Shown: piece by piece, positions 25,033 through 34,184 of the stretch | Position numbering within the stretch: position 1 is the stretch's first letter | Layout of the letters: each line of letters begins with the position of its first letter | Origin: Vibrio barjaei | GTDB taxonomy: Bacteria > Pseudomonadota > Gammaproteobacteria > Enterobacterales > Vibrionaceae | Reading direction: 5' to 3' | Assembly (NCBI RefSeq): GCF_001639065.2 | Contig: NZ_LQXO02000005.1 | Location: 62,001-126,000, forward strand | DNA length: 64,000 bases | Program-made: the position numbers and the translations under genes | The notes under the pieces: generated by a model | The model's database searches: none | What the model saw: only the letters and a program-made list of their open reading frames with translations | What the model was told of the DNA's origin: nothing

Positions 25033-26199
25033 ATGTTCAAGCGCAGTATTAAATGGATTCTACCATTCGCGATTTTAGGTGTGGCCGCTGGTGGCTTTAT
25101 GCTCGTGGAGCAAACGGCTCCAGAAATTGAAGACCAGAAACAAGTCGACACCGTCCCAAGAGTTAAAACCCAAATCCTGCAAGCCGAAAATCATCAGGTG
25201 CAAATCTCAAGTTTTGGTGAGGTAGTGCCACTTGAGCGCACTGCGTTATCAACACAAGTTTCCGGTGAAGTTACCAGTTGGCATCCGAACTTTGTGGCAG
25301 GCGGCGTGGTAAAGCGCGGCGAAATTCTCTTCACCATCGAAAAAGACAACTACCAAGCAGCGGTGCTGCAAGCCCAAGCACAACTCGCGCAGGCGCAAGC
25401 GGCGCTAATTGAAGAGCGTGCTAAGGCGAAAGTTGCCGAAAGGCAGGCAAAGAAAATTAAAGATACCCAAGTCTCGGACCTCTATCTGCGTATTCCTCAA
25501 GTGCTAAGTGCTGAGGCCAGCGTTAAATCAGCGCAGGCTGCATTACGCAGAGCCAATCGTGATCTTGCCAACTGCGAAGTTGAAGCGCCTTATGATGCGT
25601 TGGTGGTCTCCAGAAGTATAGGTGTTGGTCAGTACATTACTTCGGGCGCACAAGTTGCGGAGCTGAATAACATTGAATCTGCAGAGGTGATGGTACCCAT
25701 TGCAGGCTTCGATGCGCCTTTCTTACCTGACAATATTGTAGGAGTGAAAGCCGACGTCATTTCTAAAGGTCGCACTAACTCAGTTCGGGATGGTGTGATC
25801 ATGCGAGATCTAGGAGTGGTAGATAGTGCTACGCGTATGGCAAATCTGGTGATTCGAATCAAGGACCCTTATGCGCTGACAACGGATGCCAAACCATTAC
25901 CTTTTGGTTCGTATGTTGAAGTGGTTTTCAACGGTAAACAGATCCCAAACCTGTTTAAAGTGCCGCAAGAGTTGGTCACTGATGAGCGAGTCTGGATTGT
26001 TGATCAAGAAGATAAGCTCGTTCCTAAAAGTGTCCATGTTTTGCGTGAAGAGCAGGCCAACTTCTTTATCGATTCTGGTGTGAAATCAGGCGATGAATTG
26101 GTATTGACGGTGCCTGAGTTCCCGCAAATTGGAATGTCGGTGATTCGCTCGAATAGTAATTCAGAGGTATTGGCAAACCAAGGAGAAGCCAGTGAGTAA
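25033..26199 (+). CDS. RND efflux periplasmic adaptor (HlyD/MFP family)
   Basis: 388 residues with an N-terminal signal anchor (WILPFAILGVAAGGFMLV). The order is barrel-sandwich half (VSGEVTSWHPNFVAGGVVKRG), alpha-hairpin (AAVLQAQAQLAQAQAALIEERAKAKVAERQ), second lipoyl half (ANCEVEAPYDALVVSRSIGVGQYI), then beta-barrel and membrane-proximal domains. The next gene starts inside this one with an 8-bp overlap. It links the inner-membrane pump to an outer-membrane channel, which is not encoded here. Confidence 0.92.
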   Translation: MFKRSIKWILPFAILGVAAGGFMLVEQTAPEIEDQKQVDTVPRVKTQILQAENHQVQISSFGEVVPLERTALSTQVSGEVTSWHPNFVAGGVVKRGEILFTIEKDNYQAAVLQAQAQLAQAQAALIEERAKAKVAERQAKKIKDTQVSDLYLRIPQVLSAEASVKSAQAALRRANRDLANCEVEAPYDALVVSRSIGVGQYITSGAQVAELNNIESAEVMVPIAGFDAPFLPDNIVGVKADVISKGRTNSVRDGVIMRDLGVVDSATRMANLVIRIKDPYALTTDAKPLPFGSYVEVVFNGKQIPNLFKVPQELVTDERVWIVDQEDKLVPKSVHVLREEQANFFIDSGVKSGDELVLTVPEFPQIGMSVIRSNSNSEVLANQGEASE

Positions 26200-29100
26200 G
26201 TCCACTCAACGCGGCATCATCGCCCTTTTTGCCAATAACTCGGTAGCCGCCAACCTTCTGATGGCGTTTATCTTGATCATGGGAACCGTCAGTTACTTTC
26301 TGATTCAGCGCCAGATGTTCCCAAATTTTGAAATCAACTACATTAATGTGACAGCATCTTACCCAGGGGTTTCTGCTCAGGAAATAGAGGAGACGATCCT
26401 AATCAAAGTAGAAGAGTCTCTGAAAGATGTCACCGAGATTAAAAAAGCGGTGACTGACGCTTATCGCGGTGGCGGTGCGGTAACCTTGGAAATTGATACC
26501 AAGGCAAACCTTATGGAAGTACTGGATAAGGTAAAGCAGCGAGTCGATGCCATAGCTAGTTTTCCCAAGGCGATGGAGCCGATTAAGGTCACGCAGATAG
26601 AGTTTAAGCAAGACGTTATTGGTATGGTGCTGTCGGGCAATACGTCGTTATCAGAGCTGAAAACCATTGCAAAGCAGGTAGAGAAAGAACTATTACAGCT
26701 TAATGACGTTTCTTTGGTTGAAGTCAGCTCCCCACCCGATGAAATTGGAATTGAAATTCACCCTGATGAGCTACGAACCTATGATCTGACGCTCGATGAT
26801 GTAGTGGCGGCGATTCAAAAATACTCGGCAAATTTTTCCGCAGGACAAGTCAGGACTAGCACGGGTTTAGTGTCGATTCGAATTGAGAACCAGTACTACG
26901 ACGGTTTTGAATTTCGGCAGATACCAGTCAAAGTCGGCGCCAATGGCTCCAAGGTCTTGTTGGGTGATATTGCCAAAATTAAAGACGAGTTTACTGAAGG
27001 GCAGCACTACTTTAAGTATTCCGGTGAGAACGGCATCTATTTGACGGTTAAGGCAACCAAAACCCAAAATATGGTGCCTGTCGCCGAGACGGTGAAGCGC
27101 TTTATTGACGCAAGAAATCAAACGTTGCCTCATGGTATTCAGCTCAACACCTTAATGGATATGACGTTCTATCTGAATGCTCGACTGGATATGATGCTTA
27201 AGAACCTGTTGCAAGGTGCGGTTTTGGTAGCGGTTTTGCTGACCATTTTCCTGCGATTCCGCTTAGCTATGTGGGTTATGGTTGGTTTACCGGTCTGTTT
27301 CTTGGGAGCGGTTATGCTGATGCCGCTGTTTGATGTCAGTATCAATATCATCACACTGTTCGCGTTTATCATGGTGCTAGGTATTGTGGTAGATGACGCC
27401 ATCGTCATAGGAGAAAGTGTCTACACCGAGGTTGAAAAAGAAGGGGGAGGGGTCACTAATGTCGTGCGCGGAGCTCAGCGTGTCGCAACCCCTGCAACAT
27501 TCGGGGTACTGACAACGATTGCCGTGTTTGTTCCGTTCTTATTCTCTACTGGGCCAGAGAAAGCTTTTTTCTATGGTCTCTCTATCGTTGTTATTTTCTG
27601 TTTGATTTTCAGCTTGATAGAGTCAAAACTCATCCTTCCAGCGCATTTGGCTCATACCAAGTTTACCCCAGTCAAAGAGAACAGTTATCGCGCCCGTTTC
27701 AATCGCTCATTTTTCCGTTTTGTTAATGGGCCTTACAAGCGCACCGTGTCGTGGTGTGTGGAGTGGCGTTGGTCTGTGATGGCTGGATTTATCGCAATTT
27801 TGGTTATCAGTGCGGCAATGCTGACGTCAGGCCACGTGCGTATGATCCCAAGTCCTAAAGTTCCGTCTGACTTCCCAATGATCAAAATTGAGATGAATAG
27901 TAATGCATCCGATGAACAAACGATTGATGCCTTACTCACTCTTGAAAAAGTGGTGAGTGAGGTCGACAAGGATATAGAGCAAGAGTACGGGCAGCCTGTT
28001 ATTCGCGACATGATGACGATTAACACCAGTCGCACCGAGGGTATGATCATCCTTCCTCTTGTTGATGAAGACGTGCGTCCAGTCGATGCGTTTGAGCTCT
28101 CTCGTCGCTGGCGTGAAAAAATGCCGACGATTGTTGGTCTAAAATCCATTGTTATTAACGACAATGTAGCTGGTGGCGAAGAGGGCGATGAGTTTGGTTA
28201 TTTGCTGTACGGCCCTGATATGGAAGTGCTGAATGCCGCTGGACGTGAGCTTATTTCAAAGCTTCAGCTCCAGATGGGGTTGTTTGATATCAGCTCTTCG
28301 ATGGATACGGGCAGTCGCGAAGTACAACTTTCGCTAAAACCTGTGGCTTATGATCTCGGACTGGATCTAGCTAATGTAGCATCGCAGGTTGGAGGCAGCT
28401 TTTATGGCGGAGAAGCGCAGCGAGTACTTCGGAATACTGAAGAAGTCAGGGTAATGGTTCGCTACCCTAAGTTGACCCGAGAAGCGTTCTCTTCACTGCG
28501 CTATGCCTTGATTAATACTCCATCAGGCAAAAAAGTGATGTTGGGCGATGTGGTTAACATCACCAGTAAGCCGGGCATCAACCAAATACGACGTGAGAAT
28601 GGTTTTAGAACGGTTTATATCTATGGTTCTATTGACGAAGCGGTGATCGAACCCGATAGAGCAGTGAAGAATATTGAAGATAATGTGCTTCCGGAACTGC
28701 GCGCTCAATTCCCTGAAGTTAAAACTGAGTTAGGTGGCACCATTGAGGAACAGCAAAAGCAAAAAGCAGAGCAGATAGTGTTCTTTATCGCAGGGATGAT
28801 AACGGTTTACATTCTATTGGCTGTGCCATTAAAAAGTTATGCCCAGCCGTTTATCATTATGTCTGTTATTCCGTTTAGCCTAACGGGTGCGATATGGGGG
28901 CACTATTTCTATGGACTTGACATGAGCATGATGTCCACATTTGGTTTGATTGCGGCGGCGGGGGTTGTGATTAATGACTCGTTAGTAATGACTGATTACG
29001 TCAACCAAATCAAAGCGCGGTGTGATTGTGCAAAGCAAGCCGTGGTTGAAGCTGGCTGCGCAAGGTTTAGGGCGATAACGCTGACCTCTATCACTACGTT

Positions 29101-29320
29101 CTTTGGGGTGTTACCCATCATGTTTGAGACCAGTCTTCAGGCGGCGTTTGTTAAACCTATGGCGGTTGCTTTAGGCTTTGCAGTGATGTACGCCACCATC
29201 GTGACTCTCATTGCCGTTCCGTGCTTATATGTGATTCTTGAAGATATAGGCAAAGCTTTTAGCAAACTGAAACGAGTGTACTTTCCAGTTAAAGAAAATC
29301 AAAACACAACAGCAATATGA
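26192..29320 (+). CDS. RND-family efflux pump, inner-membrane subunit
   Basis: 1042 residues from a GTG inside the end of the adaptor gene. The usual RND plan is visible: TM1 (AANLLMAFILIMGTVSYFLI), a first periplasmic domain (PGVSAQEIEETI), TM2-6 with VMVLGIVVDDAIVIGE (motif with the proton-relay Asp pair near TM4), a second periplasmic domain, and TM8-12 (GLIAAAGVVINDSLVMTDYVNQ). It belongs to the AcrB/HAE-like branch that exports amphiphilic compounds by proton antiport. The substrate is unknown. No regulator is attached. Confidence 0.93.
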   Translation: MSKSTQRGIIALFANNSVAANLLMAFILIMGTVSYFLIQRQMFPNFEINYINVTASYPGVSAQEIEETILIKVEESLKDVTEIKKAVTDAYRGGGAVTLEIDTKANLMEVLDKVKQRVDAIASFPKAMEPIKVTQIEFKQDVIGMVLSGNTSLSELKTIAKQVEKELLQLNDVSLVEVSSPPDEIGIEIHPDELRTYDLTLDDVVAAIQKYSANFSAGQVRTSTGLVSIRIENQYYDGFEFRQIPVKVGANGSKVLLGDIAKIKDEFTEGQHYFKYSGENGIYLTVKATKTQNMVPVAETVKRFIDARNQTLPHGIQLNTLMDMTFYLNARLDMMLKNLLQGAVLVAVLLTIFLRFRLAMWVMVGLPVCFLGAVMLMPLFDVSINIITLFAFIMVLGIVVDDAIVIGESVYTEVEKEGGGVTNVVRGAQRVATPATFGVLTTIAVFVPFLFSTGPEKAFFYGLSIVVIFCLIFSLIESKLILPAHLAHTKFTPVKENSYRARFNRSFFRFVNGPYKRTVSWCVEWRWSVMAGFIAILVISAAMLTSGHVRMIPSPKVPSDFPMIKIEMNSNASDEQTIDALLTLEKVVSEVDKDIEQEYGQPVIRDMMTINTSRTEGMIILPLVDEDVRPVDAFELSRRWREKMPTIVGLKSIVINDNVAGGEEGDEFGYLLYGPDMEVLNAAGRELISKLQLQMGLFDISSSMDTGSREVQLSLKPVAYDLGLDLANVASQVGGSFYGGEAQRVLRNTEEVRVMVRYPKLTREAFSSLRYALINTPSGKKVMLGDVVNITSKPGINQIRRENGFRTVYIYGSIDEAVIEPDRAVKNIEDNVLPELRAQFPEVKTELGGTIEEQQKQKAEQIVFFIAGMITVYILLAVPLKSYAQPFIIMSVIPFSLTGAIWGHYFYGLDMSMMSTFGLIAAAGVVINDSLVMTDYVNQIKARCDCAKQAVVEAGCARFRAITLTSITTFFGVLPIMFETSLQAAFVKPMAVALGFAVMYATIVTLIAVPCLYVILEDIGKAFSKLKRVYFPVKENQNTTAI

Positions 29321-29364
29321 TTGTTGTGATGGTTTTTGATTTTAATTCATTGTAATCAATAAAC

Positions 29365-29404
29365 TAGCCTTTCCCTTTGGTGCTGTAAGCCAGAGGGAAA
29401 GGGC
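29365..29404 (+). terminator. hairpin after the RND operon
   Basis: AGCC-TTTCCCT... (from 29366) can pair with AGGGAAAGGGCT (to 29404), with a bulge, around a 9-nt loop. No U-tract follows, so this is a weak terminator or a stabilising hairpin. The remaining 150 bp to the next gene show no clear feature. Confidence 0.45.
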
Positions 29405-29561
29405 TGATCTCTCCTACCTTACTACTTCTTCTTTCTGACTGATCTATTCGATATTTATATATTAATCACTTTGATGTACTTCTACTCAGCGCTTAAAGTT
29501 CGCGCTATCAACAGGCGACAAAGCACGGTATTGCTACCGTGAACATATTAGAGGGTTGAAA

Positions 29562-30623
29562 ATGAAGAAGACAATTATCGCGCTTACATTAGCGGCTACA
29601 GCATCAAGTGCATTAGTGGGCACTGCAAACGCATGTTCTCGCATGACGTTTGATACGCCATATGGTGTGTCCCAAGTTAGGACGCTCGACTGGGGGCAGA
29701 AATTAGGCACGTATGCGATTATGTCACCAACGGGCACTGAGATGGCAACCAAAGCGGTTCCATCGTACAAAACAGCGGCCAAATGGACGGTGAAGTATCC
29801 TACATTGAACTTAGAAGAACGCGCCGTGTTTGTCGATACATCGGGTGAAGCCATCAACAATCAAGGTTTATCTGCTTCAACTTTGTATATGTACGATTCA
29901 CAGGCGTTCATCAAGGATTATAAGGACACCGGTGCTCCGGCAGTTAACTGGGGTGATGCTGCAGCCTTTATGGCGCAGAACTTTAAAACGGTGGGAGAAG
30001 CGGTCGCTGCGTTTGAAGCAAATGAATTCCAGTTCGCTTGGGCCGATGGCATTCATGGTACCCAGCATGGCTTGCATATTTCGGTGCAGGACAAATCTGG
30101 TGATATCGCTTTATTTGAGCTCAATGAAGGCGGCAAAATGGTGGTTCATCGCGGTTCTGTGAACGACAACCTACGAGTGATGGCGAATGCGCCGTTGCAA
30201 CAATATCACGATGAAAATGCCACAAAAGTAGGTGACTTTAACCATGTCGAAAATGGTTATAACATCGGCTCTACCATCTCATCCCCAGAAAGAATGCTGC
30301 GGGGCTTGTACAACTCTGCTCACGTTAAGTTTGACCCACAGGCTTCTTGGGCACAGACAGAAGGTAAGCTTCAATCCACATTCGATTCAGGGAATCTAGT
30401 GCCTCAAGACATTATTGACCCAGCGAACGGTGAAACTTATGCCACTTGGATTCAATACACCTACAACTTCGAAAATGGCTCATTTAAGATGCGCAACCTT
30501 GATACGTACAGTGAGATTCGAATCGACCTCAGTCAGCTTAACGACATCAAAACCGTATCGTGTGCCGATTTGGTAGAACAAGCTGAGCTATCAAATATCG
30601 CTACCTTCTCTACGTGTAGTTGA
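29562..30623 (+). CDS. exported linear-amide C-N hydrolase (choloylglycine hydrolase/penicillin V acylase family)
   Basis: 353 residues. The ATG at 29562 is preferred over the TTG at 29556 because GAGGG lies six bases upstream. The signal peptide MKKTIIALTLAATASSALVGTANA ends so that the mature protein begins with Cys (CSRMTFDT), the N-terminal nucleophile of this Ntn-hydrolase family. LDWGQKLGTYAIMSPTG and WADGIHGTQHGLHISVQDKSGD (as separate parts) fit the family. Expected reactions are hydrolysis of amide bonds in bile salts, penicillin V or acyl-homoserine lactones. The substrate here is unknown. An outer-membrane protein gene follows. Confidence 0.9.
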   Translation: MKKTIIALTLAATASSALVGTANACSRMTFDTPYGVSQVRTLDWGQKLGTYAIMSPTGTEMATKAVPSYKTAAKWTVKYPTLNLEERAVFVDTSGEAINNQGLSASTLYMYDSQAFIKDYKDTGAPAVNWGDAAAFMAQNFKTVGEAVAAFEANEFQFAWADGIHGTQHGLHISVQDKSGDIALFELNEGGKMVVHRGSVNDNLRVMANAPLQQYHDENATKVGDFNHVENGYNIGSTISSPERMLRGLYNSAHVKFDPQASWAQTEGKLQSTFDSGNLVPQDIIDPANGETYATWIQYTYNFENGSFKMRNLDTYSEIRIDLSQLNDIKTVSCADLVEQAELSNIATFSTCS

Positions 30624-30666
30624 CCCTTCTTATCACTTTGGCAATGCCTTGTGAATCCCATGGATG

Positions 30667-30698
30667 ACCTAATTAAAGGGACTTTTGTTTAATTAGGT
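30667..30698 (+). repeat. 11-bp perfect inverted repeat over the SD of the OMP gene
   Basis: ACCTAATTAAA (30667-30677) and TTTAATTAGGT (30688-30698) pair perfectly around a 10-nt spacer. The right arm contains the AGG that serves as ribosome binding site for the ATG at 30705. It may hide the SD in RNA, or act as an operator in DNA. Confidence 0.6.
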
Positions 30699-30704
30699 AT
30701 AATT

Positions 30705-31430
30705 ATGAATAAAACTATAACAGCCATCGCTCTAAGTTTGATTACTGCTGGCGTTTCGGCAAATGAGGTGGCATCGGCTCACCACAAAGATGTCACTCCA
30801 GAAGCTTCGGCTCAAGATATTAACTATGGCGATCCGACGGCTCTATTCTCAATGGTTGGATTGTCTAGATCAAACGATCGTACTCAACTCAACAGTGTAT
30901 TTGGTTGGGGACAAGGGCATATGGTCTTCGCTGATTTAGGCATCGGTGACAAGAAAGATATTGAAGGCAAGACAGATATAGATTACCGCGTTCGCTATTT
31001 TAAGGTTAACGACGGCTTAGGTTATTCCTTGGATGTCATCGGAAATCGAAATGCCACGACGACGCTAGCGGGTGCTATCTACAAGATCGAACTTACCCCT
31101 AATATCTCTGTGTTTCCAATGCTCTACGGTGGCTATATGGATAGCAAACACGACATCGCGGTAGAAGGTAAATCGTCCTTTAAAAACTCGGCGCTAGTTC
31201 AAGGCGGTCTTTATGCGATGTATGGATTTGATGCTGGTCACTGGCTCTATGCCAACCCCAAAGCGACATACATTACTCGCGCCAAAGAGTTTGTTCCACA
31301 AATAGAAATTGGCGGCGGCTATATGGTGACTGATTATGCTTCCATAGGATTCAAAGTAGAGCATACCGCGGACAATAAAGTGAGCAAGAAAGACACTGTC
31401 AGTTGGATACAGGCCAGCTATTACTTTTAA
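30705..31430 (+). CDS. outer-membrane beta-barrel-like protein
   Basis: 241 residues with a signal peptide (MNKTITAIALSLITAGVSA). The mature part shows alternating amphipathic strands (HMVFADLGIGD, DIDYRVRYFKVN, YSLDVIGNR, ALVQGGLYAMYGF, ASIGFKVEHTA) and ends in SWIQASYYF, the C-terminal aromatic signal of outer-membrane proteins. No specific family is recognised. It follows the exported amidase by 81 bp and precedes a 46-residue membrane peptide, so the three probably form one transcription unit. Confidence 0.75.
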   Translation: MNKTITAIALSLITAGVSANEVASAHHKDVTPEASAQDINYGDPTALFSMVGLSRSNDRTQLNSVFGWGQGHMVFADLGIGDKKDIEGKTDIDYRVRYFKVNDGLGYSLDVIGNRNATTTLAGAIYKIELTPNISVFPMLYGGYMDSKHDIAVEGKSSFKNSALVQGGLYAMYGFDAGHWLYANPKATYITRAKEFVPQIEIGGGYMVTDYASIGFKVEHTADNKVSKKDTVSWIQASYYF

Positions 31431-31443
31431 TTGAGGTAAACCA

Positions 31444-31584
31444 GTGGAAGACACACTAGACATTGTTGCCATGTGTGTCATGGATGATCGCAGTTTTATT
31501 TTGGCGTTCATAATTGGTGCGACTTTTATGATGTTTTGGTTTGAACTTCGTCGCTGGAGTTCAGACAAAAATAAAATTGAATAG
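31444..31584 (+). CDS. 46-residue single-pass membrane protein
   Basis: Short gene from GTG at 31444, with GAGG nine bases upstream, 14 bp after the OMP stop. The protein has an acidic N-terminus (EDTLDIV), one hydrophobic helix (SFILAFIIGATFMMFWF) followed by basic residues (ELRRWSSDKNK), and ends at TAG 31582-31584. A terminator comes directly after it. No family is recognised. Confidence 0.6.
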   Translation: MEDTLDIVAMCVMDDRSFILAFIIGATFMMFWFELRRWSSDKNKIE

Positions 31585-31609
31585 TATTCTAGCGAAGGTT
31601 AGAACAGGA

Positions 31610-31640
31610 GGTGCCTTTTGATTAAGGCACCATTTTTATT
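31610..31640 (+). terminator. terminator of the amidase/OMP/micropeptide unit
   Basis: GGTGCCTT (31610-31617) and AAGGCACC (31624-31631) with a 6-nt loop, followed by ATTTTTATT. It is a clear Rho-independent structure whose U-tract reaches the end of the convergent AraC gene. Confidence 0.85.
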
Positions 31641-32496
31641 GGCTGCCATGAATTAACGAACGTTGGTATTGCTTTGGAGTTAGACCATAAGCGTTCTTAA
31701 ACAGCCGTATGTAGTGAGAAATATTGTCATATCCGGCTTCATAGGCCGCATCAGTAACACTTAATTTGTTGAGACTTCGTTTTGAAGACTGCAGTCTGAC
31801 TTGAGTGAGATATTGTTTAGGGCTTAGCTGTGTTGCTGCTTTAAATTTCTGCGAAAAACTCGACTGAGACAACCCCACTTCTTCTGCTACTTGGGCTAAC
31901 GTCATCTTTAGTCCCATCGGTGAATTCATAATCCTAATCGCTTTACTGATGGGATGAGAGCGATGGTTCGAGATAATGCTTTGGCATGTATTATTGCGCA
32001 GCAACTCAAACACCAATTCTTGTCCGGTCAAATCGATCAGAAAATCCATACAAGCTTCTTGCTCTCGAAGGATCTCCTGCATTCGAGTGTGCAGCTTCTC
32101 GATTCTTTTATCGATGGAGTTGACTGCGAATCTTTGTGACTCCAACGCCGTTGGCGAATCGACTTCTAGAGTATCAGCCACACGTTGACTGACGCCTTCT
32201 ATCATTTGTTCATCGAATTCATACACCAGTGCTTTGGTGTACTCAGGCATCTTCATGTAGATGTTCGAATTAGGTGGTAACAGAACAAATTGGTCACGGT
32301 TGTATTGGAAGCTCTGCGACTGATTGACGCTCACCGATTTGGTGCCTTTTAAAATGGTACACAGGCGAGGGGCATCGTAAGAGCGGTATTCATCGTGGAA
32401 GTCTTTTGGAAGATCGTAATAGAGTAGGTTTAAGCTACCAGTAGATAGTGCGTACTCACGTTCTGCCACTCGACTAAAGCTGTTTAGTTTATGCAT
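31636..32496 (-). CDS. AraC-family transcription regulator
   Basis: 286 residues. The C-terminal double HTH is clear: MTLAQVAEEVGLSQSSFSQK, then LSVTDAAYEAGYDNISHYIR and FKNAYGLTPKQYQRS. The N-terminal half is a cupin-like ligand domain (LCTILKGTKSVSVNQ, FVLLPPNSNIYMKMP). It is convergent with the amidase cluster and lies downstream of the alcohol dehydrogenase. The ribosome binding site is weak. Target and ligand are unknown. Confidence 0.9.
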   Translation of the reverse strand: MHKLNSFSRVAEREYALSTGSLNLLYYDLPKDFHDEYRSYDAPRLCTILKGTKSVSVNQSQSFQYNRDQFVLLPPNSNIYMKMPEYTKALVYEFDEQMIEGVSQRVADTLEVDSPTALESQRFAVNSIDKRIEKLHTRMQEILREQEACMDFLIDLTGQELVFELLRNNTCQSIISNHRSHPISKAIRIMNSPMGLKMTLAQVAEEVGLSQSSFSQKFKAATQLSPKQYLTQVRLQSSKRSLNKLSVTDAAYEAGYDNISHYIRLFKNAYGLTPKQYQRSLIHGSQ

Positions 32497-32600
32497 AAAT
32501 AATGCGTCTTTCTGTTTTTATCGCCTGAAAGCTCATAGTAGGGAGGTGAAAAGAAGGTAACATTGATCTGAGTTAGGAAAGGCGGGAGCTTTTTAAACGC

Positions 32601-32633
32601 AAAAATGCAGGCAATCGGTTGGCCTGCATTTTT
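32601..32633 (-). terminator. terminator after the alcohol dehydrogenase
   Basis: AAAAATGCAGGC (32601-32612) and GCCTGCATTTTT (32622-32633), a perfect 12-bp stem with A and T tracts on both flanks; it can work in both directions. It lies 31 bp after the dehydrogenase stop. Confidence 0.85.
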
Positions 32634-32663
32634 GTGATGTTGCACGTTAAACGTGTCGAATAC

Positions 32664-33812
32664 TTACAGTGCTGAATCTAAGATGGCTACGATTTCTTCG
32701 TGGCTTGCTTGTTTAGGGTTGGTGAAACCACAAGCGTCTTTTAGCGCGTTCTCCGCAAGTACATCGAAGTCGTCGCGTTTCACACCAAGCTGTTCAAGAC
32801 CAGCCGGAATGTTGACATCTTTAGATAACTGACGAATAGCGTCAAGACCTGCATTCGCTGCTTGTTCATCAGTCATGTCTTTAGTATCAACACTCATGGC
32901 GCGTGCGACGTCAGCTAGGCGTGCTGGTACTACCTTAGCGTTATACTGCTGAACGTGTGGTAGCAAGATTGCGTTACATACACCATGAGGAAGGTCGTAG
33001 AAGCCACCAAGTTGGTGAGCGATAGCGTGAACATAGCCCAGTGAAGCATTGTTAAACGCCATACCTGCCATAAACTGCGCATAAGCCATGTTGTCACGTG
33101 CAGTTAGATTGTCACCGTTTTGCACCGCTTCACGAAGGTTTGCTTGCACCATTTCGATAGCTTTGATCGCAACGGCATCCGTAACTGGTGTAGCTGCGAT
33201 AGACACATAAGCTTCAATAGCGTGCGTAAGTGCGTCCATACCGGTTGCTGCTGTAAGAGACGCAGGCTTAGCCAGCATCAGCTCAGGATCGTTTACAGAG
33301 ATAATTGGAGTAACGTTCTTGTCTACAATCGCCATTTTGATGTGGCGAGCCTCATCTGTGATGATGCAGAAACGCGTCATTTCAGAAGCCGTGCCCGCCG
33401 TTGTATTGATTGAGATCAGCGGTAACTGAGGCTTCGCTGATACATCAACACCTTCGTAGTCTTTGATTTCGCCGCCGTTAGTCGCAAGCAATGCGATACC
33501 TTTTGCGCAATCATGAGGGGAGCCGCCGCCGAATGAAATAACACAATCACACTGATTGTTTTTTAGTAGTGCTAAGCCATCGTTAACGTTCTCGATAGTA
33601 GGGTTTGGTTTAGTCTCATCAAACACAACCGCCGCCACGTTTGCATTATCAAGCAAAGTAGTAAGTTTACTTACTGCGCCCAGTTCGTTTAAAACCTTGT
33701 CGGTTACGATGAGAGCTTTAGTAAAGCTATGCGATTTGATGGCGTTAACAGCTTCTTCAAGACAGCCGATACCCATAAGGTTTAATGATGGAATATAGAA
33801 AGCGTTAGACAT
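32664..33812 (-). CDS. iron-containing alcohol dehydrogenase (YiaY/AdhB type)
   Basis: 382 residues, full-length group III dehydrogenase. NAD-binding [28 protein letters not shown], and the metal-ligand region with [34 protein letters not shown] (His ligands) are present. The enzyme would oxidise short alcohols or reduce aldehydes with NAD in the cytoplasm. It appears to be a single-gene unit. Confidence 0.92.
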   Translation of the reverse strand: MSNAFYIPSLNLMGIGCLEEAVNAIKSHSFTKALIVTDKVLNELGAVSKLTTLLDNANVAAVVFDETKPNPTIENVNDGLALLKNNQCDCVISFGGGSPHDCAKGIALLATNGGEIKDYEGVDVSAKPQLPLISINTTAGTASEMTRFCIITDEARHIKMAIVDKNVTPIISVNDPELMLAKPASLTAATGMDALTHAIEAYVSIAATPVTDAVAIKAIEMVQANLREAVQNGDNLTARDNMAYAQFMAGMAFNNASLGYVHAIAHQLGGFYDLPHGVCNAILLPHVQQYNAKVVPARLADVARAMSVDTKDMTDEQAANAGLDAIRQLSKDVNIPAGLEQLGVKRDDFDVLAENALKDACGFTNPKQASHEEIVAILDSAL

Positions 33813-34184
33813 GCTCTACCTCGTACAATGATTAATAATATTTTTGACCGCACATCTTAAGAAACAGTGGCATCACCGCGGGGGGATAGCGATGCGCTTG
33901 GACTACCACTTTAGAGGTGCTTTTATCGTTAGCTGAAGAGTAACAGTAGGCTTGAATCGCAAACTAGCGCAGATTTTATAGAAATAGTCGAAATTTGATG
34001 GGCCTGAATATCCTGAGGATATTTATATTAGAAATTAGTAGGTTAACAGAATAAAAAGAAGTGCAAAGTCGGTGACTAAGCGACTCTGCACTTCGAGGGG
34101 GAGGCGGTAAGGTGATACCGCCGATTTTTCTCTGTTGAAGGTGATTCAACAAATTGAGAAAGGGTTTACTTTAAGAGCAAGTTA
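33813..34184. other. intergenic region between dehydrogenase and PTS genes
   Basis: 372 bp without a gene. It contains the dehydrogenase promoter on its left and the PTS terminator hairpin at 34059-34094. I see no other structure I can name. Confidence 0.6.
34050..34094 (-). terminator. terminator after the PTS permease gene
   Basis: AAGTGCAAAGTCG (34059-34071) pairs with CGACTCTGCACTT (34081-34093), one mismatch, 9-nt loop. On the minus strand it is followed by CTTTTTATTC. Confidence 0.75.
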
